Positions 55,334 to 64,000 of a DNA stretch of 64,000 nucleotides are shown piece after piece; position 1 is the first letter of the stretch, and each line of letters starts with the position of its first letter. The notes under the pieces were generated by a model, which saw only the letters and a list, made by a program, of their open reading frames with translations, was not told where the DNA came from and did not search any database. Origin of the DNA: Teredinibacter waterburyi (GTDB lineage: Bacteria > Pseudomonadota > Gammaproteobacteria > Pseudomonadales > Cellvibrionaceae). A program made the translations under genes and the position numbers. The stretch is from the NCBI RefSeq assembly GCF_001922985.1, contig NZ_MRUH01000164.1:1-64000 (forward strand), given 5' to 3'.

Positions 55334-55864
55334 TTATATAAATGGCAACCCACTTTCAAGCTGATATGTCAAATTCTTATTTCTTTCACCTATTTTTTTT
55401 GCTGGGACGCCACCCATTATTGAAAATTCAGGCACGTCTCTCACTACAACCGCTCCGGCCGCAATCACTGATCCTTCTCCTATAGTTACACCGGGTAAAA
55501 TAGTGCACCTAGATCCAAGCCAAGCTCTATTTCCTATACTTACTTTTCCCCCAGCCACAGAAAATTCGGGTGACTGCACATCATGATGCAGCGACCATAT
55601 CCATACACCACTACTTATATTGACATTACTTCCAATTTCTAGACCTCGCCGCCCATCTAATAAACACCCATTACCAATAATAGAATTTCGGCCAATTTTA
55701 ATATTTTTTGGAGATCTAAATTCGCAGCCGCCATAAATACTAACACTAGAATCTAACTTATTAGACATAAAAAAATTAATTAATTTTCTTCTCATTAATT
55801 GAGAGGGAAGGAGAAAAATTATTTTTAATATAAACATTTTTAATCCGTAAAAAAATTTTTTCAT
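55334..55864 (-). CDS. Hexapeptide-repeat acetyltransferase (WbbJ/WcaF-like)
   Basis: A 176-residue left-handed beta-helix acyltransferase. Hexapeptide repeats run from about 50 to 150 (for example IGRNSIIGNGCLL, IGNRAWLGSRCTILPGVTIGEGSVIAAGAVV), with the His of LHHDVQSPE as catalytic base. The C-terminal MGGVPAKKIGER is standard. It probably O-acetylates a sugar of the repeat unit. It lies 18 bases after a sulfotransferase gene. Confidence 0.88.
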   Translation of the reverse strand: MKKFFYGLKMFILKIIFLLPSQLMRRKLINFFMSNKLDSSVSIYGGCEFRSPKNIKIGRNSIIGNGCLLDGRRGLEIGSNVNISSGVWIWSLHHDVQSPEFSVAGGKVSIGNRAWLGSRCTILPGVTIGEGSVIAAGAVVVRDVPEFSIMGGVPAKKIGERNKNLTYQLESGLPFI

Positions 55865-55882
55865 TTATATTACCACTTCATT

Positions 55883-56617
55883 TTAATATTTTTTTAATGC
55901 AATCCAATCACAATACCTTTCATTAATTATATCTTTCTCTAATTCCGTTAGATTTGTACGCCACACTCCAATTGAACCTTCATTTTTAGATATATGATTA
56001 TGGTGATATAACGTTTTTTTATGATACCTTCCCGTTCTCACACCTAATCTATTCGCTAACCTTTTTCCGAAATTTATCATTCTTTTCTTTGACAATCTAT
56101 CAACATTTATTTTAACTTTCTCTATTGAGCATTCCTTTTCTATCTTTAAAACTTGCTCGCCTGAAAGTTCTACTTCTAAAAAACTAGCAATTTCATGAAT
56201 CCCTCCTTTTAAATCAGTAAATAAATTTTCATATCTCTGAGACAGAATCACAGGGGAATTATGTATTATATTTGATTGCTCTATAGCGTCATCTAACATT
56301 TCAATTAGACGGTCTCCATCAATATTTAATTTTTCTTTTAATGAAACAGCAACATCACGAATATCCCTATATATATATAATAACTTTATTTCTGAGCTTT
56401 TATTTTGAGAAACAAAAGGGTAAACTTCGTGCATTTTTATCAAAGTTGTATGTTTTTCTTTTTGCTTAATCAAAAATTTTTCTTTATTTCCAAGCACATC
56501 TTTTAACTCATAAAAACCATCTACACTTACACCGGTAGTATGTTCCAAAACCATTCTTACAATATTGTATTGTAAAGTTGACCCGGACCTAACCATTCCA
56601 TTACAGACAACCAACAT
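55883..56617 (-). CDS. Second sulfotransferase-family protein
   Basis: A 244-residue protein. The 5'-phosphosulfate loop is GMVRSGSTLQYNIV (RSGST at 10-14) and the 3'-phosphate site is LLYIYRDIRDVAVSLKEKL. The sequence is distinct from the sulfotransferase at 49851-50699, so it probably has another acceptor position. The end contains a W-R-x-N-L-T motif (IGVWRTNLTELEK) often seen in sulfotransferases. No PAPS-making cys genes lie in the window. Confidence 0.78.
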   Translation of the reverse strand: MLVVCNGMVRSGSTLQYNIVRMVLEHTTGVSVDGFYELKDVLGNKEKFLIKQKEKHTTLIKMHEVYPFVSQNKSSEIKLLYIYRDIRDVAVSLKEKLNIDGDRLIEMLDDAIEQSNIIHNSPVILSQRYENLFTDLKGGIHEIASFLEVELSGEQVLKIEKECSIEKVKINVDRLSKKRMINFGKRLANRLGVRTGRYHKKTLYHHNHISKNEGSIGVWRTNLTELEKDIINERYCDWIALKKY

Positions 56618-56654
56618 ATAAACCTCTTTATTAATTTTAAGCCCAGCAATACTT

Positions 56655-57620
56655 TTAGCTATTTTTCTCTAATTCTGCATCTATCATTTTTTGAACAACA
56701 TCTTCCATAAAAAGAGTCGCCGTCCAGCCCAAATCAGCTTCAGCCTTGCTTGAATCACCTCTATTACTCTCTATTTCTGCCGGTCGTATTAATGCCGAAT
56801 CAGAAATAACATGATCCTGCCAATTTAAGCCCACACAACTAAACGCTGTAGACACAAAGCTTTCTAGGCTAGATTTTTTTCCTGTTGCTATAACATAATC
56901 GTTAGCTTTATCTTGCTGTAACATACGCCACATAGCGTCAACGTATTCTTCTGCCCACCCCCAATCTCTAGAAATTGAAAGTTCGCCCAATTTTAATTTT
57001 TCTTTAGGGTATTCAGCTATTCTACATGCCGCTTGAATTATCTTTTGGGTAACAAATCGACTAGGCCGCAGTGGAGATTCATGATTAAATAAAATGCCTG
57101 AACAAACATATAGCCCATAGGCTTCCCTATAGTTAACCGACTCCCAATATGCAGCGGCTTTTGCTACAGCATAAGGACTTCTCGGTTTAAAAATTGTATT
57201 TTCATTTGCCGCTCTCACCCCTAATTCGCCAAAGCACTCACCTGACCCCGCATTATATAATCGAACACCTCCACCTAAAAAACGGATTACCTCAAGTAAA
57301 TTTAATGTGCCGATGGCATGGCTTTCTAAAGTTTCTACTGGCTGCTCAAACGATAGTCCAACAGAACTTTGTCCTGCAAAATTATAGATTTCATCTGGTT
57401 TAACTCTATCAATTACTTGAAGCACACTGCGAAAATCACTTAATGCCATCGACATAACATCAATGTCACTTTTTATTCCTAATGTAACTAGATTTCTAAA
57501 CGAGGAGGCCTGAGCATCTCGGGATGTACCAACTACGTTATAACCCTTTTTAAGTAGTAACTTTGCTAACAATGATCCATCTTGGCCTGATATACCGCAT
57601 ATTAAAGCTGTTTTACTCAT
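56655..57620 (-). CDS. GDP-mannose 4,6-dehydratase-like SDR, second paralogue
   Basis: A 321-residue extended SDR, shorter than the gmd at 59481-60608. It has ICGISGQDGSLLAKLLLKKGY (NADP loop), YNFAGQSSVGLSFEQPVET, NAGSGECFGE and the catalytic YAVAKAAAYW, with [19 protein letters not shown] as in Gmd. It may be a second dehydratase, an Rmd-like reductase or a related NDP-sugar enzyme; the motif set favours a dehydratase. It is in the AT-rich part of the operon, unlike the canonical gmd. Confidence 0.78.
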   Translation of the reverse strand: MSKTALICGISGQDGSLLAKLLLKKGYNVVGTSRDAQASSFRNLVTLGIKSDIDVMSMALSDFRSVLQVIDRVKPDEIYNFAGQSSVGLSFEQPVETLESHAIGTLNLLEVIRFLGGGVRLYNAGSGECFGELGVRAANENTIFKPRSPYAVAKAAAYWESVNYREAYGLYVCSGILFNHESPLRPSRFVTQKIIQAACRIAEYPKEKLKLGELSISRDWGWAEEYVDAMWRMLQQDKANDYVIATGKKSSLESFVSTAFSCVGLNWQDHVISDSALIRPAEIESNRGDSSKAEADLGWTATLFMEDVVQKMIDAELEKNS

Positions 57621-57756
57621 TATTAACCTTCATTTTTATGCAAAAATTATTACTTCTCAATATATCTATATCAGTATCTATGACTAAATATACGGAGGGT
57701 TTCAAATAACTAAAGATATTTATATTTGATACTTCGAGAACCTAACTTTACTTAAG

Positions 57757-58722
57757 TCAATTACAAATCATGGACTCATTATCCAAAAACCACCCATAAG
57801 CCAAGCTTAAGCCTTGCTCTAACTCAACATCATACTGCCAACCCAGTGATTTAAGCCTATCAACATTCATTAGTTTTCTTGGAGCTCCATCAGGCTTTGT
57901 TACATCAAGCTTTATATCCCCTGTAAAACCAACAACTTTAGCAACTGCTTCAACCAATTCACAAATACTACAATCCACACCTGAACCCACATTAATATGG
58001 CTAAGCATAGGGTCTGTATTTTCTTCGTAGGTTGTTTTATTTAAATTCATTACATATATTGATGCAGCAGCCATATCATCCACATACAAAAACTCACGCA
58101 TAGGTTTACCGCTACCCCAGGCGACCACTTCTTTATCGCCGTTTATTTTCGCTTCGTGAAAGCGGCGAATTAATGCGGGAATCACATGACTATTTTCTGG
58201 GTGAAAATTGTCGTTAGGGCCGTATAAATTAGTAGGCATTACACTGCGATAATCTCTACCGTATTGGCGGTTATAACTTTCGCATAATTTTATACCGGCT
58301 ATTTTCGCTATGGCGTAAGGTTCGTTAGTTTCTTCTAGCGTACCTGTTAATAATGCGCTTTCGCTCATGGGCTGCTGAGCTAATTTTGGATAAATACAGG
58401 AAGAGCCTAAAAATAATAATTGCTGAATACCTGCTTGGTGGGCGCTGCTAATTATATTGCATTGGATCATTAAGTTTTGATAAATGAAATCGGCAGGGTA
58501 GGTGTTATTTGCTACTATACCCCCTACCTTTGCAGCGGCCAGATATACTTGGTCTATTTTTTCGGTTTGAAAAAATTCAAGCACGGCTTGTTGGTTGGTT
58601 AAGTCAAGCTGTTGGCGAGTACGGGTTATTAATTCAACGTTATTTTGTGTTGATAGTTGGCGTACTATGGCTGAGCCTACCATGCCATTATGGCCTGCTA
58701 TAAAAACTCTGTTTTTATTCAC
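57757..58722 (-). CDS. fcl: GDP-L-fucose synthase
   Basis: A 321-residue epimerase/reductase turning GDP-4-keto-6-deoxymannose into GDP-L-fucose. Landmarks: [51 protein letters not shown], the catalytic [19 protein letters not shown], and [24 protein letters not shown]. It partners gmd, from which it is separated by the HepT-MntA genes. 136 bases with no gene follow it. Confidence 0.95.
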   Translation of the reverse strand: MNKNRVFIAGHNGMVGSAIVRQLSTQNNVELITRTRQQLDLTNQQAVLEFFQTEKIDQVYLAAAKVGGIVANNTYPADFIYQNLMIQCNIISSAHQAGIQQLLFLGSSCIYPKLAQQPMSESALLTGTLEETNEPYAIAKIAGIKLCESYNRQYGRDYRSVMPTNLYGPNDNFHPENSHVIPALIRRFHEAKINGDKEVVAWGSGKPMREFLYVDDMAAASIYVMNLNKTTYEENTDPMLSHINVGSGVDCSICELVEAVAKVVGFTGDIKLDVTKPDGAPRKLMNVDRLKSLGWQYDVELEQGLSLAYGWFLDNESMICN

Positions 58723-58748
58723 TTTATTGTTTACTCTCTATTAATATT

Positions 58749-59060
58749 TTAAGCGGGGTAAATGGGCAAACCCACTCTTTCAATATGCTGCAATAGATCA
58801 TTATTCTCTATTTCAGAAAACAGCGATAAATCATAGGTATAGGGCGTTAAAAGATCGTCAATTAAACCTTCAATTTCCAACAGTTCGTTATGGTTTACAT
58901 TTCCAATAATGGTTAAATCAACATCTGAACCATTACGAAAGGTTCCTTTAGCCCTTGAACCATACAGTTTTACCTGCTCAACTGATGAGTAACGGTTAAA
59001 GATACTGATTAGGTTCTCTACCAAAATTACAGGCAAACCTATTTTCTGGGCATTAATCAT
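58749..59060 (-). CDS. MntA-type nucleotidyltransferase antitoxin
   Basis: A 103-residue minimal nucleotidyltransferase. The motif GS-N10-DVD is exact: Gly34-Ser35 then Asp46-Val47-Asp48 within LYGSRAKGTFRNGSDVDLT. In known MntA-HepT modules this enzyme adds AMP to the HepT toxin and neutralises it. It overlaps the hepT-like gene by eight bases and lies between fcl and gmd in the same direction. Confidence 0.88.
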   Translation of the reverse strand: MINAQKIGLPVILVENLISIFNRYSSVEQVKLYGSRAKGTFRNGSDVDLTIIGNVNHNELLEIEGLIDDLLTPYTYDLSLFSEIENNDLLQHIERVGLPIYPA

Positions 59061-59475
59061 TTAACTGTTTTTGCATTATTGTATTTAAGCTGGCATTTAG
59101 TTCAGTAAACGCACCGTAGTATTGCGTTAAAACTTTTTCCGCAATTTTACGAGATGTTTCGCGGTTGTATGTATGAGAGGTTAATGCACGGCTACGGATC
59201 ATATCCATCCATAACTCGCCCTCTGCAATTAAGCCACGTTTAAACGCTAAGCGAATGGCGTCTCGGCTTCCTTGGATGCCTTCTTCATTTTGATATTCGT
59301 AAAAATCTTTTAAACAATTCCACGCCAGCTCGTAATTATATTCGAACGCCTGTATAAGCCCTTGCTCTTCTAGCTTGCTTAGTTCACGCTGTTGCGACAG
59401 TTCAACCGCTTCTTTTAGCTCATTTAGGGCTAAATTAAAATTAGCTGTACGTTGGTGCCAACGAATATCGTTCAT
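59053..59475 (-). CDS. HepT-type HEPN ribonuclease toxin
   Basis: A 140-residue all-helical HEPN-family protein (HI0074 type). The RX4HXY motif is complete: Arg96, His101 and Tyr103 in SRALTSHTYN. In characterised modules Arg/His form the RNase site and Tyr is the AMP acceptor. It precedes the nucleotidyltransferase gene, and starts five bases after the gmd stop codon, so it appears to be read from the polysaccharide operon. Confidence 0.88.
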   Translation of the reverse strand: MNDIRWHQRTANFNLALNELKEAVELSQQRELSKLEEQGLIQAFEYNYELAWNCLKDFYEYQNEEGIQGSRDAIRLAFKRGLIAEGELWMDMIRSRALTSHTYNRETSRKIAEKVLTQYYGAFTELNASLNTIMQKQLND

Positions 59476-59480
59476 AAACC

Positions 59481-60608
59481 TTAACTCTCTAACGTTACAG
59501 CTATATCAAAACCATGCTTTTTTAATATGGCGTGTTGTTTAGCTTTGCTTAGATCGTGTTCAACCATTTCTGCACACATTTCTTCTACCGTTATTTGTGG
59601 TACCCAACCTAGTTTTTGCTTGGCTTTTGTTGGGTCGCCTAATAAGGTTTCTACTTCGGCTGGGCGGAAGTAACGCGGGTCTACCCTTACGATTACATCA
59701 CCCACCTTAAGGGCTGGGGCATTATTGCCCTTTATGGATTTTACTGTTGCAACTTCTTCCAAGCCTTCGCCAGTAAATTCTAATTCTATACCCGCCTCTT
59801 TTGCAGAAAGCATTACAAATTCACGCACACTTATTTGTTTGCCTGTGGCAATTACAAAATCTTCCGCCACATCTTGCTGCAACATCATCCACTGCATGCG
59901 AACATAATCTTTTGCGTGACCCCAATCACGCAAGGCATCCATATTACCCAGGTATAAGCACTTTTCTAAACCTTGGGCAATATTGGCTATGCCGCGTGTA
60001 ATTTTTCGCGTTACAAAGGTTTCGCCACGGCGCGGCGATTCGTGATTAAACAAAATACCGTTACAGGCATACATACCGTAAGATTCACGATAATTAACCA
60101 CAATCCAGTAGGCGTACATTTTGGCTACCGCGTAGGGTGAACGCGGGTGAAACGGAGTTGTTTCTTTTTGGGGTATTTCTTGTACTTCGCCGTACAGTTC
60201 GGAGGTTGAGGCTTGGTAAAAACGTGTGGCTTTTTCCATACCCAAAAAGCGAATCGCTTCTAATAGGCGTAGCGTACCTAGTGCATCCACATCCGCGGTA
60301 TATTCGGGTGATTCAAAGGAAACCGCAACATGAGACTGGGCGCCTAAGTTGTACACTTCTGTTGGCTGCACATCTTTTAATATACGGGTAAGATTTGATG
60401 AGTCGGTTAAATCGCCATAGTGTAAAAAGAACTTTTGGTCTTTTTCGTGGTTATCTTGGTAGATATGATCTACACGCTCTGTATTTAAGGATGAAGAGCG
60501 GCGTTTTATACCATGTACCTCATAGCCTTTTTCTAACAGCAATTCTGCCAAGTACGAGCCGTCTTGCCCTGTAATACCGGTAATAAGTGCTACTTTTTTC
60601 TTTGTCAT
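59481..60608 (-). CDS. gmd: GDP-mannose 4,6-dehydratase
   Basis: A 375-residue enzyme making GDP-4-keto-6-deoxymannose for fucose synthesis. It carries [78 protein letters not shown] and [11 protein letters not shown]. Length and end ([21 protein letters not shown]) are canonical. It lies 17 bases after the wzz gene. Confidence 0.96.
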   Translation of the reverse strand: MTKKKVALITGITGQDGSYLAELLLEKGYEVHGIKRRSSSLNTERVDHIYQDNHEKDQKFFLHYGDLTDSSNLTRILKDVQPTEVYNLGAQSHVAVSFESPEYTADVDALGTLRLLEAIRFLGMEKATRFYQASTSELYGEVQEIPQKETTPFHPRSPYAVAKMYAYWIVVNYRESYGMYACNGILFNHESPRRGETFVTRKITRGIANIAQGLEKCLYLGNMDALRDWGHAKDYVRMQWMMLQQDVAEDFVIATGKQISVREFVMLSAKEAGIELEFTGEGLEEVATVKSIKGNNAPALKVGDVIVRVDPRYFRPAEVETLLGDPTKAKQKLGWVPQITVEEMCAEMVEHDLSKAKQHAILKKHGFDIAVTLES

Positions 60609-60625
60609 AACTTACTCTTTTTAAC

Positions 60626-61666
60626 TCACTTAAATTCAGATTTTGAAAAATGCTTAATTAAAACCGTTAACACGCCGAACATTCCGCCTAAGATGGTAGC
60701 CAGCATAACGATAAGGCTTCTCTTTGGCTTACTCTTCAACTCCGCCACCTGCGGCTCTATTACTGTTTTTGCTAAATATTCATCGCTCACTTCTGCCAGC
60801 ATTAAGCTTTTAGTTTGCTCTTCTATCATGCTGTAAAACACCGTTTGCATTTCGGCAATACCGGTTTCATTAATTTTTTGGTTTAAATACTCAATATTTT
60901 TCTTCGCGTCAACCATGTCTCGCTGCTGAAAATGATTGTTAAGCTCTTTTACTAAATTGTTAGTCCATGCTGCAGCCAGTATTGGCGAATAGTGTTCAAC
61001 ACCTATTGTTATTAGGCCTGTTTTTACATCGTGGTTTGCGTTTAGCATTGCGGAAAATTCTTCGAACACTTCAAAACTACTGGGCTCCGCTTGCTTACCT
61101 TTGGGGGGATCTCGTAGCCACTGCCTGCTAGTAGGATTATAAATATCCTTATCCCACACCAGGGCGTTATCGCTTTGGTTCCATTTTTTTACGCCCATTA
61201 TGTAGGGTTTAAGTTGGTATTTATTCACAAAGTTTTCGATAAACGGCCAGCTTTTTACTAGGGCCATGGCCTGTTCTATATCGCCGCTTTCTCCGCCACC
61301 AATATTAATACCGGCCATCGCAGCCAAACCACCGTACTTTGCTGCCAAGCCTCCTAAACCGCCCTCTTCTTGTGCGGGTGCGTATACGCCTTCGCTTTTG
61401 TACATATTGGGTAAGCTTATAGCGTAAAACACAGCAGCTACAGCAAAGAGAAATGTTGTAGCGATAATTAACCACTTACCCTGCCATATAACATTCCACA
61501 GTTCGAGTAGATCTATTTCCTCTGCCCCCCCATGAGACTGAAAATTAAACCCGCGACTTTGCTGTGCCGTCATACCCACAACAGTATCGAGCTGCTGCTC
61601 TATGTGCGTTAACCTTTTATCTAATTCGGGCCCACTCTCAGTTTGCCCTGGTGTTTTCGCTTCCAT
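60626..61666 (-). CDS. wzz: Wzz-type polysaccharide chain-length regulator
   Basis: A 346-residue inner-membrane protein with two membrane helices (about 70-92 and 318-340) enclosing a periplasmic coiled domain. The front EEIDLLELWNVIWQGKWLI and the end LKSKPKRSLIVMLATILGGMFGVLTVL match Wzz/PCP1 proteins. It sets the number of repeat units added by Wzy. An N-terminal hydrophilic extension of about 50 residues precedes the domain. Confidence 0.9.
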   Translation of the reverse strand: MEAKTPGQTESGPELDKRLTHIEQQLDTVVGMTAQQSRGFNFQSHGGAEEIDLLELWNVIWQGKWLIIATTFLFAVAAVFYAISLPNMYKSEGVYAPAQEEGGLGGLAAKYGGLAAMAGINIGGGESGDIEQAMALVKSWPFIENFVNKYQLKPYIMGVKKWNQSDNALVWDKDIYNPTSRQWLRDPPKGKQAEPSSFEVFEEFSAMLNANHDVKTGLITIGVEHYSPILAAAWTNNLVKELNNHFQQRDMVDAKKNIEYLNQKINETGIAEMQTVFYSMIEEQTKSLMLAEVSDEYLAKTVIEPQVAELKSKPKRSLIVMLATILGGMFGVLTVLIKHFSKSEFK

Positions 61667-61753
61667 AAAATTTACTTTCTCTTTTTAATTTTTATTTGTG
61701 CCTTTTGGCTCGCAGCTTAAACGCTTCGCTTATTGTTTTCGCAGGCTTGTTTG

Positions 61754-62098
61754 TTATTTTTGTACTGCAGCCTCTTTTTTAAGTAAGGTTATTTCGTTTT
61801 CCAGTTGTCGGTATTGTTCTTGTTTGTTTTGTAAAAAGCGCACGGTTACTGCTGCTTTTTCGCTTACGCCTTTGGGAGTTAGTACATAGGCGTAGTTCAG
61901 TTTATTGCTAGAACGCGCAAAGTTACCCGCTTTTACCCACCCTGCTTCTATTAAGGCCTTTAGGCAGTAGTTGGTTTTGCCCAAGCTAAGCCCTACCTGG
62001 CGAGATAGCTCCCTTTGGCTTATATCTGGGTTTGCGTGCAGCTTTTTTAGTAGCTGATAACGCAGCTCGTCTGGTATTAGCGTTTTTTGTATGGCCAC
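61754..62098 (-). CDS. MarR-like EPS-associated transcriptional regulator
   Basis: A 114-residue winged-helix protein: DELRYQLLKKLHANPDISQRELSRQVGLSLGKTNYCLKALIEAGWV is the DNA-binding unit, followed by a coiled coil (about 85-112). It fits the small EPS-associated MarR-type family (TIGR04176) found next to wzz and wecA-like genes. It probably regulates this locus. It lies 87 bases before wzz on the same strand. Confidence 0.85.
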   Translation of the reverse strand: MAIQKTLIPDELRYQLLKKLHANPDISQRELSRQVGLSLGKTNYCLKALIEAGWVKAGNFARSSNKLNYAYVLTPKGVSEKAAVTVRFLQNKQEQYRQLENEITLLKKEAAVQK

Positions 62099-62253
62099 TT
62101 TAATATTTTGAGCTTTCCGTGTTTTTGGAACTTTTGTTGTTGATTAAGCTTTTTGCACAACCCAACATTGCTTACTCCGGCTTTAAACACCACCGGGAAA
62201 AGTGAATTTATACCAATTGCGTTCATGTCGTGAACAGTTGCGGTAAAATTAAA

Positions 62254-62267
62254 GCAGCCTTGGCTGC
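62254..62267 (-). terminator. Weak terminator after the WecA-like gene
   Basis: GCAGCC-TT-GGCTGC stem on both strands; on the minus strand a TTTAATTTT stretch follows. It may attenuate the transcript from the WecA-like gene into the regulator and wzz genes. The remaining gap 62099-62294 holds no gene; a second small hairpin (GTTCA..TGAAC) is at 62221-62235. Confidence 0.45.
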
Positions 62268-62294
62268 CTTAATTAATTAACTAGGAACTTATGC

Positions 62295-63362
62295 CTAGCT
62301 TGCTGCAAACAGACTTCGCCTGCTCCAGCGTATAAACTTCCATGAGCGCTTTAACAGCAGTTGATACGCAATAACAAAAACCACGGCAAAGGCAAAGGAT
62401 AAAGCCTCTAAGCAACCCGTTACCATAAGTACAATTCCGATTACAACAAATAGGCTTTGAACCACCAACATCACATACAAGGTTTGCTTTGCTGAAAACC
62501 CAGCCCGCATCAAAATATGATGAATATGCGTCCTGTCGGCAGCCATAGGGGAACGGCCACGTTTCAACCTGCGATACATAATGGTAAACATATCAGTAAT
62601 GGGCAAAAGCACGAACCAAAGCGCTGTTGCAGGTGTAAACGCTGCCACCCCAGGCTGTGAGCCATGAACCAACAACACACCTAACGAAAGGCCCAAAAAC
62701 ATACTACCGGCATCGCCCATAAATATTTTTTTAACGGGTCGTTTGGGGCCGCCCCACAAGTTAAAAATTAGAAAAGCACCAGTAGCACCTATAAAGGTTA
62801 AGCAGAGGTACTGAAACGTAGTATTGCCGTTGGCGCCAAACAGGGCGACCAAACCAATAAAACTCACCATCACAATAGAGCCCACTAGGCCGTCCATACC
62901 ATCTAGCATATTCATTGCGTTAATAGCCCCAACAAAAGAAAGTACTGCGAGGGGGTAGCCGATAATACCGGGGTTGAGTTCACCAATACCTAGCAAGTCA
63001 CCAAACGACTCGAAGTGAACGTCTAATGCATATACAAAAATACAGCTGATAAGAAACTGACCAACCAAGCGAAAGCGAGCACTTAGTTCATAGCGGTCGT
63101 CTACCATCCCCATAAACACAATTAAGCCGCCAGCGAGCAAAAATAAACGTATAAATAGAGGCTGCTCAATAAAAACGAAAACCGTAACGATTACGCTTGC
63201 GTATATAGCCAAGCCACCGATTAACGGGATTACACCCAGATGCTGCTTTCGCCCACCTGGCCGGTCTACCAGCTCTAGTACGCGGGCTATGGGCTGTAAT
63301 ATTTTTACAGCCCCAAATGAAAGCAAAAACGATACTGCTAAAATGACGTATCCGAGTTCCAT
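62295..63362 (-). CDS. WecA/MraY-like undecaprenyl-phosphate glycosyl-1-phosphate transferase
   Basis: A 355-residue membrane protein with about ten to eleven helices that would start the repeat unit on undecaprenyl phosphate. Signature sites: VDRPGGRKQHLGVIPLIGG, GMVDDRYELS (Asp-Asp), NAMNMLDGMDGL, IFMGDAGSMFLG and the C-terminal HIHHIL. The HIHH pattern points to the WecA (HexNAc-1-P) group rather than MraY. First committed step of this locus. Confidence 0.92.
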   Translation of the reverse strand: MELGYVILAVSFLLSFGAVKILQPIARVLELVDRPGGRKQHLGVIPLIGGLAIYASVIVTVFVFIEQPLFIRLFLLAGGLIVFMGMVDDRYELSARFRLVGQFLISCIFVYALDVHFESFGDLLGIGELNPGIIGYPLAVLSFVGAINAMNMLDGMDGLVGSIVMVSFIGLVALFGANGNTTFQYLCLTFIGATGAFLIFNLWGGPKRPVKKIFMGDAGSMFLGLSLGVLLVHGSQPGVAAFTPATALWFVLLPITDMFTIMYRRLKRGRSPMAADRTHIHHILMRAGFSAKQTLYVMLVVQSLFVVIGIVLMVTGCLEALSFAFAVVFVIAYQLLLKRSWKFIRWSRRSLFAAS

Positions 63363-63459
63363 GGGTTACTCACCATTTACCAAATAATATTTAATGCCGT
63401 TAGGTTGCAGCGATACATCGCTGACCTAGTTACACCTTCGATCTATCTTTTTACGACTA

Positions 63460-64000
63460 TTACTGGGCTACTCGACCGTAGTTATCCTGAAAGCGGGTAA
63501 TGTCGTCTTCTTCTAAGTAGCCGCCGCTTCTAATTTCTATTAAATGCAGTGGCACTTTGCCAGGGTTGGAAAGGCGGTGCTTCTCGCCCAGCGGGATGTA
63601 CATAGATTCGTTTTCAGAAACTAAAAACTCCTCTTCCCCCCTTTGCACCATGGCCGTACCTTTTACAACTACCCAGTGCTCCGCGCGGTGATGATGCATT
63701 TGCAGTGACAGGCTCGCGCCAGGTTTAACTTCGATACGTTTAACTTGATAGCGATCGCCGGTATCTATTGAATCTATGCTGCCCCAAGGGCGGTGTACTT
63801 CTCGATGGTGGAGGTATTCGTTGCGTTTTTCGGCTTTTAGCCAATCCACAATCGCTTTTACATCTTGGGTACTGTTTCTATCAACCACCAGTAGAGCATC
63901 GTCGCTGTCTATTATCGCGATGTCTTTTAATCCTACCGCTGCTACTAGCCTGGTTGCTGAGTGAACTAAGCTATTTTCACAATTCTTTACAAAGGCATCA
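63460..64000 (-). CDS. manC: Mannose-1-phosphate guanylyltransferase/mannose-6-phosphate isomerase, C-terminal part
   Basis: The gene is cut by the window end; its reading frame stays open from 63460 to the edge, giving about 179 residues. It contains the end of the nucleotidyltransferase domain ([22 protein letters not shown]) and the whole type II isomerase cupin ([58 protein letters not shown]). It makes GDP-mannose, the precursor of gmd/fcl. A GTG at 63888 is internal, not the start. Confidence 0.93.
   Translation of the reverse strand, partial: DAFVKNCENSLVHSATRLVAAVGLKDIAIIDSDDALLVVDRNSTQDVKAIVDWLKAEKRNEYLHHREVHRPWGSIDSIDTGDRYQVKRIEVKPGASLSLQMHHHRAEHWVVVKGTAMVQRGEEEFLVSENESMYIPLGEKHRLSNPGKVPLHLIEIRSGGYLEEDDITRFQDNYGRVAQ

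Noticed and set aside
63460-63888. A separate small cupin gene starting at GTG 63888
   Set aside because: The frame stays open to the window edge and the upstream residues match the end of the ManC nucleotidyltransferase domain, so it is the 3' part of a larger gene.
1-64000. CRISPR arrays, rRNA genes, tRNA genes
   Set aside because: No regularly spaced repeats of CRISPR size, no rRNA-like conserved stretches and no cloverleaf with CCA-end were noticed by eye; small RNAs cannot be excluded.

Overview
The window looks like a chromosome segment of a marine, polysaccharide-degrading gammaproteobacterium near Saccharophagus, Teredinibacter or Cellvibrio. The basis is the mix of gammaproteobacterial housekeeping genes (cmoA/cmoB/cmoM, scpA/scpB/rluB, a System I ccm cluster, aguA/aguB) with a secreted GH5 mannanase that carries two CBM10 modules on long poly-serine linkers, a layout typical of that group. 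This is an inference from gene content; no rRNA or tRNA gene was seen.

Region 1 (1-12 kb, minus strand): a large propeller-type sensor histidine kinase, a small exported protein, the agmatine-to-putrescine pair aguA-aguB, and cytochrome c maturation genes ccmA-B-C-D-E-F-G. Region 2 (12-20 kb): a FliK-like gene and a free-standing FlhB C-domain gene, ppnP, an unknown gene, a secreted GH27 alpha-galactosidase, a DUF47-Pit phosphate transport pair behind a Pho-box-like repeat, and cmoM. Region 3 (20-40 kb): an M16C peptidase, a thioesterase, a histidine kinase with a receiver-TPR partner, cmoA-cmoB, a flavodoxin, a diguanylate cyclase, a secreted PLA2-like protein, scpA-scpB-rluB, an Sua5/YciO-type protein, a PHP phosphoesterase, an SH3-domain protein, a cyclophilin, an unusual PdxJ and a SpoU methyltransferase. 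The mannanase at 40-41.5 kb sits behind an excellent CRP-type site. With the GH27 enzyme it would deal with galactomannan.

Region 4 (42-64 kb, almost all minus strand) is a Wzx/Wzy-type surface polysaccharide locus. In transcription order it holds manC (cut by the window end), a WecA-like initiating transferase, an EPS-type winged-helix regulator, wzz, gmd, a HepT-MntA toxin-antitoxin pair, fcl, a second Gmd-like gene, a sulfotransferase, an acetyltransferase, wzx, an IS4-family insertion, a GT2 transferase, a Wzy candidate, a second sulfotransferase and two GT4-type transferases. After an island of toxin-antitoxin genes and mobile-element debris come a UDP-glucuronate 4-epimerase and UDP-glucose dehydrogenase. 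The predicted precursors (GDP-fucose, UDP-glucuronate/galacturonate) plus two sulfotransferases suggest a fucose- and uronate-containing, possibly sulfated polysaccharide. The middle of the locus (about 47.6-57.7 kb) is clearly AT-rich compared with the rest, as expected for an exchanged serotype core.

The most notable items are the possible sulfated-glycan locus, the HepT-MntA module wedged between gmd and fcl, the IS4 insertion with intact target duplication in the glycan operon, the 86-bp direct repeats bracketing the toxin-antitoxin island, and the secreted protein with a phospholipase A2 active-site signature.
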